Positions 62,683-64,000 of a stretch of DNA of 64,000 nucleotides are shown here, piece by piece. Numbering within the stretch: position 1 is the first letter of the stretch; each line of letters starts with the position of its first letter. The notes under the pieces were generated by a model that was not told the origin of the DNA, did not search any database, and saw only the letters and a program-made list of their open reading frames with translations. Source of the DNA: G963665595 sp963665595 (GTDB lineage: Bacteria > Actinomycetota > Coriobacteriia > Coriobacteriales > CADBOM01); contig CAXXJK010000004.1 in assembly GCA_963665595.2 (NCBI GenBank), positions 248,001 to 312,000 of the forward strand, in the 5' to 3' direction. The translations under genes and the position numbers were made by a program.

Positions 62683-64000
62683 TCAAGCGGTTTTGAGATA
62701 CTCCACAAAGAGCGGCACCATGGGGGGAATCAACTGCGGAATATAGGTAGGCATCAATGCATCCATAGTTTGTGGTAGCAAATCTGGCATGAGATATGCC
62801 ATATCTTCGGGCATCTCGCCAATAAACTGTCCCACTTCGGCGACCAGATCCGGCATAACCTTTTTTAGAATGCCCGGTGCCATCATCGGAAACATGACTG
62901 GCATCATTGCAGCAAGCATCTTACGCCCCGCAGCAGATTTCGCCATCGCCTTCATCATCGGCGGCATAACCGCAGGCATAGCCGCTACCATCTGTGGGAA
63001 TACACGCACCATGAGATGAGCCATCTGTTCAGGATCCATCAGTTTGATGAACTGTTCAAAGTAGCCCCACATGTACGTAGTGTATGCCTCGCTGCGCGCA
63101 ATGTCATATCCTGCAGCAGTCGCTACCACACGAGCAAGATCATCCGTCTCAATGGCCAGACCATTCTTGCGTGCTGAATCGCGCAGTTGTACCTGGCAAC
63201 AGGGGCAGAGAGCTATGACGGTATCGGCACCAGCCTCAGTTGCCTCTTTCAAACGCTCGCCACCAAGAATCGGAGCAATCGGTAATTCTCCTACCAAAGT
63301 AATAACTGAGCCGCAACAGATACCCTCTTCGCGGTTATGCTCCATTTCGACATACTCAATACCGGGTATGGCTTTGAGCATTTCTCGCGGCGGCTCATAT
63401 ATTCCCTGCGCACGTCCCGCATGACAGGAATCGTGGAATGTTACGGTATGCCCTTCAAAGACATTCTTCGAAAGCTTAAGCGTGCCATCGGCCAGTGCCG
63501 GTGCAATAACCTCAGAGTAATGCTTTACCTCAAATTCGTAGGGCTCCCCACGCTTAGCTGCCTCTTCAGCATAGAATTCCTTCCACACTAATGCGCAGGC
63601 AGGACAAGACGTGATGATAGTCGAAGCACCATGAACGCGAGCAGCAGCGACGTTTTGCTCATACATCTTCTCGAAAAGATCCCAGTGGCCCGCCATCTTC
63701 ATGGGAATACCGCAGCAGGATTCTTCTGTACCCGCGTACGCCACAGAGAGGCCGCTATCTTGGAGTAACCGTAGGGTGCTCTCTGCTATATCGGTCTCAA
63801 CATAGCTCGCCGTGCATCCAGCAAAATAGAGCACGTCGCTTTTTTCAGGAATCTTTTCTGCCACATCGGCAGGTACCCAGTCAGCGCGATGTATGCGACG
63901 TCCTGCCCAGATATCGCCTTCGCCCCTCAGCGAAGCAGCCATCATCTCGAAAGGCGGGAATGTCCCCATGCCCTGTTCTTCAATAAGTTTACCGCGGAGC
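62683..64000 (-). CDS. HdrD-like Cys-rich Fe-S oxidoreductase with Met/Pro-rich tail (partial)
   Basis: The frame is open to the window edge, so the N-terminus (probably with ferredoxin motifs) lies outside. Two CCG domains are complete: CTASY...EESCCGIPM...CPAC, and DSCHAGR...GICCG...CPCCQ, as in HdrD, GlpC and LldE, where they bind a non-cubane [4Fe-4S] cluster or mediate electron transfer to disulfides. The last ~120 residues are unusual: repeated helices rich in Met and Pro (MPAVMPPMMKAMA, MMPVMFPMMAPGILKKVMPDL, LMPDLLPQTMDALMPTYIP). Function of the tail is unknown; membrane or peptide contact is inferred. Confidence 0.85.
   Translation of the reverse strand, partial: LRGKLIEEQGMGTFPPFEMMAASLRGEGDIWAGRRIHRADWVPADVAEKIPEKSDVLYFAGCTASYVETDIAESTLRLLQDSGLSVAYAGTEESCCGIPMKMAGHWDLFEKMYEQNVAAARVHGASTIITSCPACALVWKEFYAEEAAKRGEPYEFEVKHYSEVIAPALADGTLKLSKNVFEGHTVTFHDSCHAGRAQGIYEPPREMLKAIPGIEYVEMEHNREEGICCGSVITLVGELPIAPILGGERLKEATEAGADTVIALCPCCQVQLRDSARKNGLAIETDDLARVVATAAGYDIARSEAYTTYMWGYFEQFIKLMDPEQMAHLMVRVFPQMVAAMPAVMPPMMKAMAKSAAGRKMLAAMMPVMFPMMAPGILKKVMPDLVAEVGQFIGEMPEDMAYLMPDLLPQTMDALMPTYIPQLIPPMVPLFVEYLKTA

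Overview
The window looks like chromosome of an anaerobic Gram-positive actinobacterium, most likely class Coriobacteriia and probably an Eggerthellaceae-like lineage. The support is a sortase-anchored (LPATG) surface protein, lipoproteins, several TorD-assisted molybdopterin oxidoreductases, an HdrD-like cysteine-rich protein, an aldo/keto reductase with ferredoxin domain, a MmgE/PrpD protein and ACT/MBL proteins. The genus cannot be fixed from the sequence alone, and no 16S or other phylogenetic marker is present.

Layout. 1-3.7 kb: the tail of an unknown gene, a degenerate AAA+-like protein, a HAD phosphatase and a basic membrane protein. 3.7-17.7 kb: two copies of a 1755-bp IS30-type element in direct orientation, each with its own 13-bp target duplication. 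They bracket tRNA-Asp(GTC), a TetR(frameshifted)-flavodoxin-FMN-binding operon, an IS66 relic, a PutP symporter, a Pr6Pr-like membrane protein, two MFS exporters, a nitroreductase and an unusual ACT-ACT-metallo-beta-lactamase fusion. 17.7-20.8 kb: an iron/haem/cobalamin-type ABC uptake operon (lipoprotein, FecCD permease) whose ATPase gene is reduced to a remnant, followed by a methyltransferase. 20.8-25.4 kb: a 1069-aa ABC ATPase-permease fusion and an LPXTG leucine-rich-repeat protein.

25.5-34.2 kb: a minus-strand respiratory operon, DmsA-like Tat-exported catalytic subunit > DmsB-like ferredoxin > NrfD membrane anchor > TorD chaperone > four-cluster ferredoxin > winged-helix regulator > second TorD, with a second tandem winged-helix regulator just upstream. 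34.3-43.5 kb: an OFA-type MFS, YaiI/DUF188, a pentapeptide-repeat protein, MmgE/PrpD, a Tat/lipoprotein DUF1566 protein, Fic, Fe-S aldo/keto reductase and M24 peptidase. 43.7-48.9 kb: LytTR regulator > DUF3021-like membrane protein > FtsX-like permease, then a cytoplasmic fusion of a four-cluster ferredoxin with a molybdopterin oxidoreductase, preceded by a perfect 19-bp palindrome on its promoter.

48.9-64 kb: a ComEC-like MBL protein, an ISLre2 element with 8-bp target duplication, an MFS exporter, the complete kdpABCDE potassium system (no kdpF seen), an actinobacterial membrane protein, and the 3' part of an HdrD-like Fe-S protein with a Met/Pro-rich tail.

The candidates closest to undescribed biology are the ACT-ACT-MBL fusion, the ferredoxin-molybdoenzyme fusion with its palindromic operator, the doubly regulated DmsA-type cluster, and the IS30-type element with long target duplications and a second internal right end. 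Functions are assigned from motif recognition only; no database search was run.
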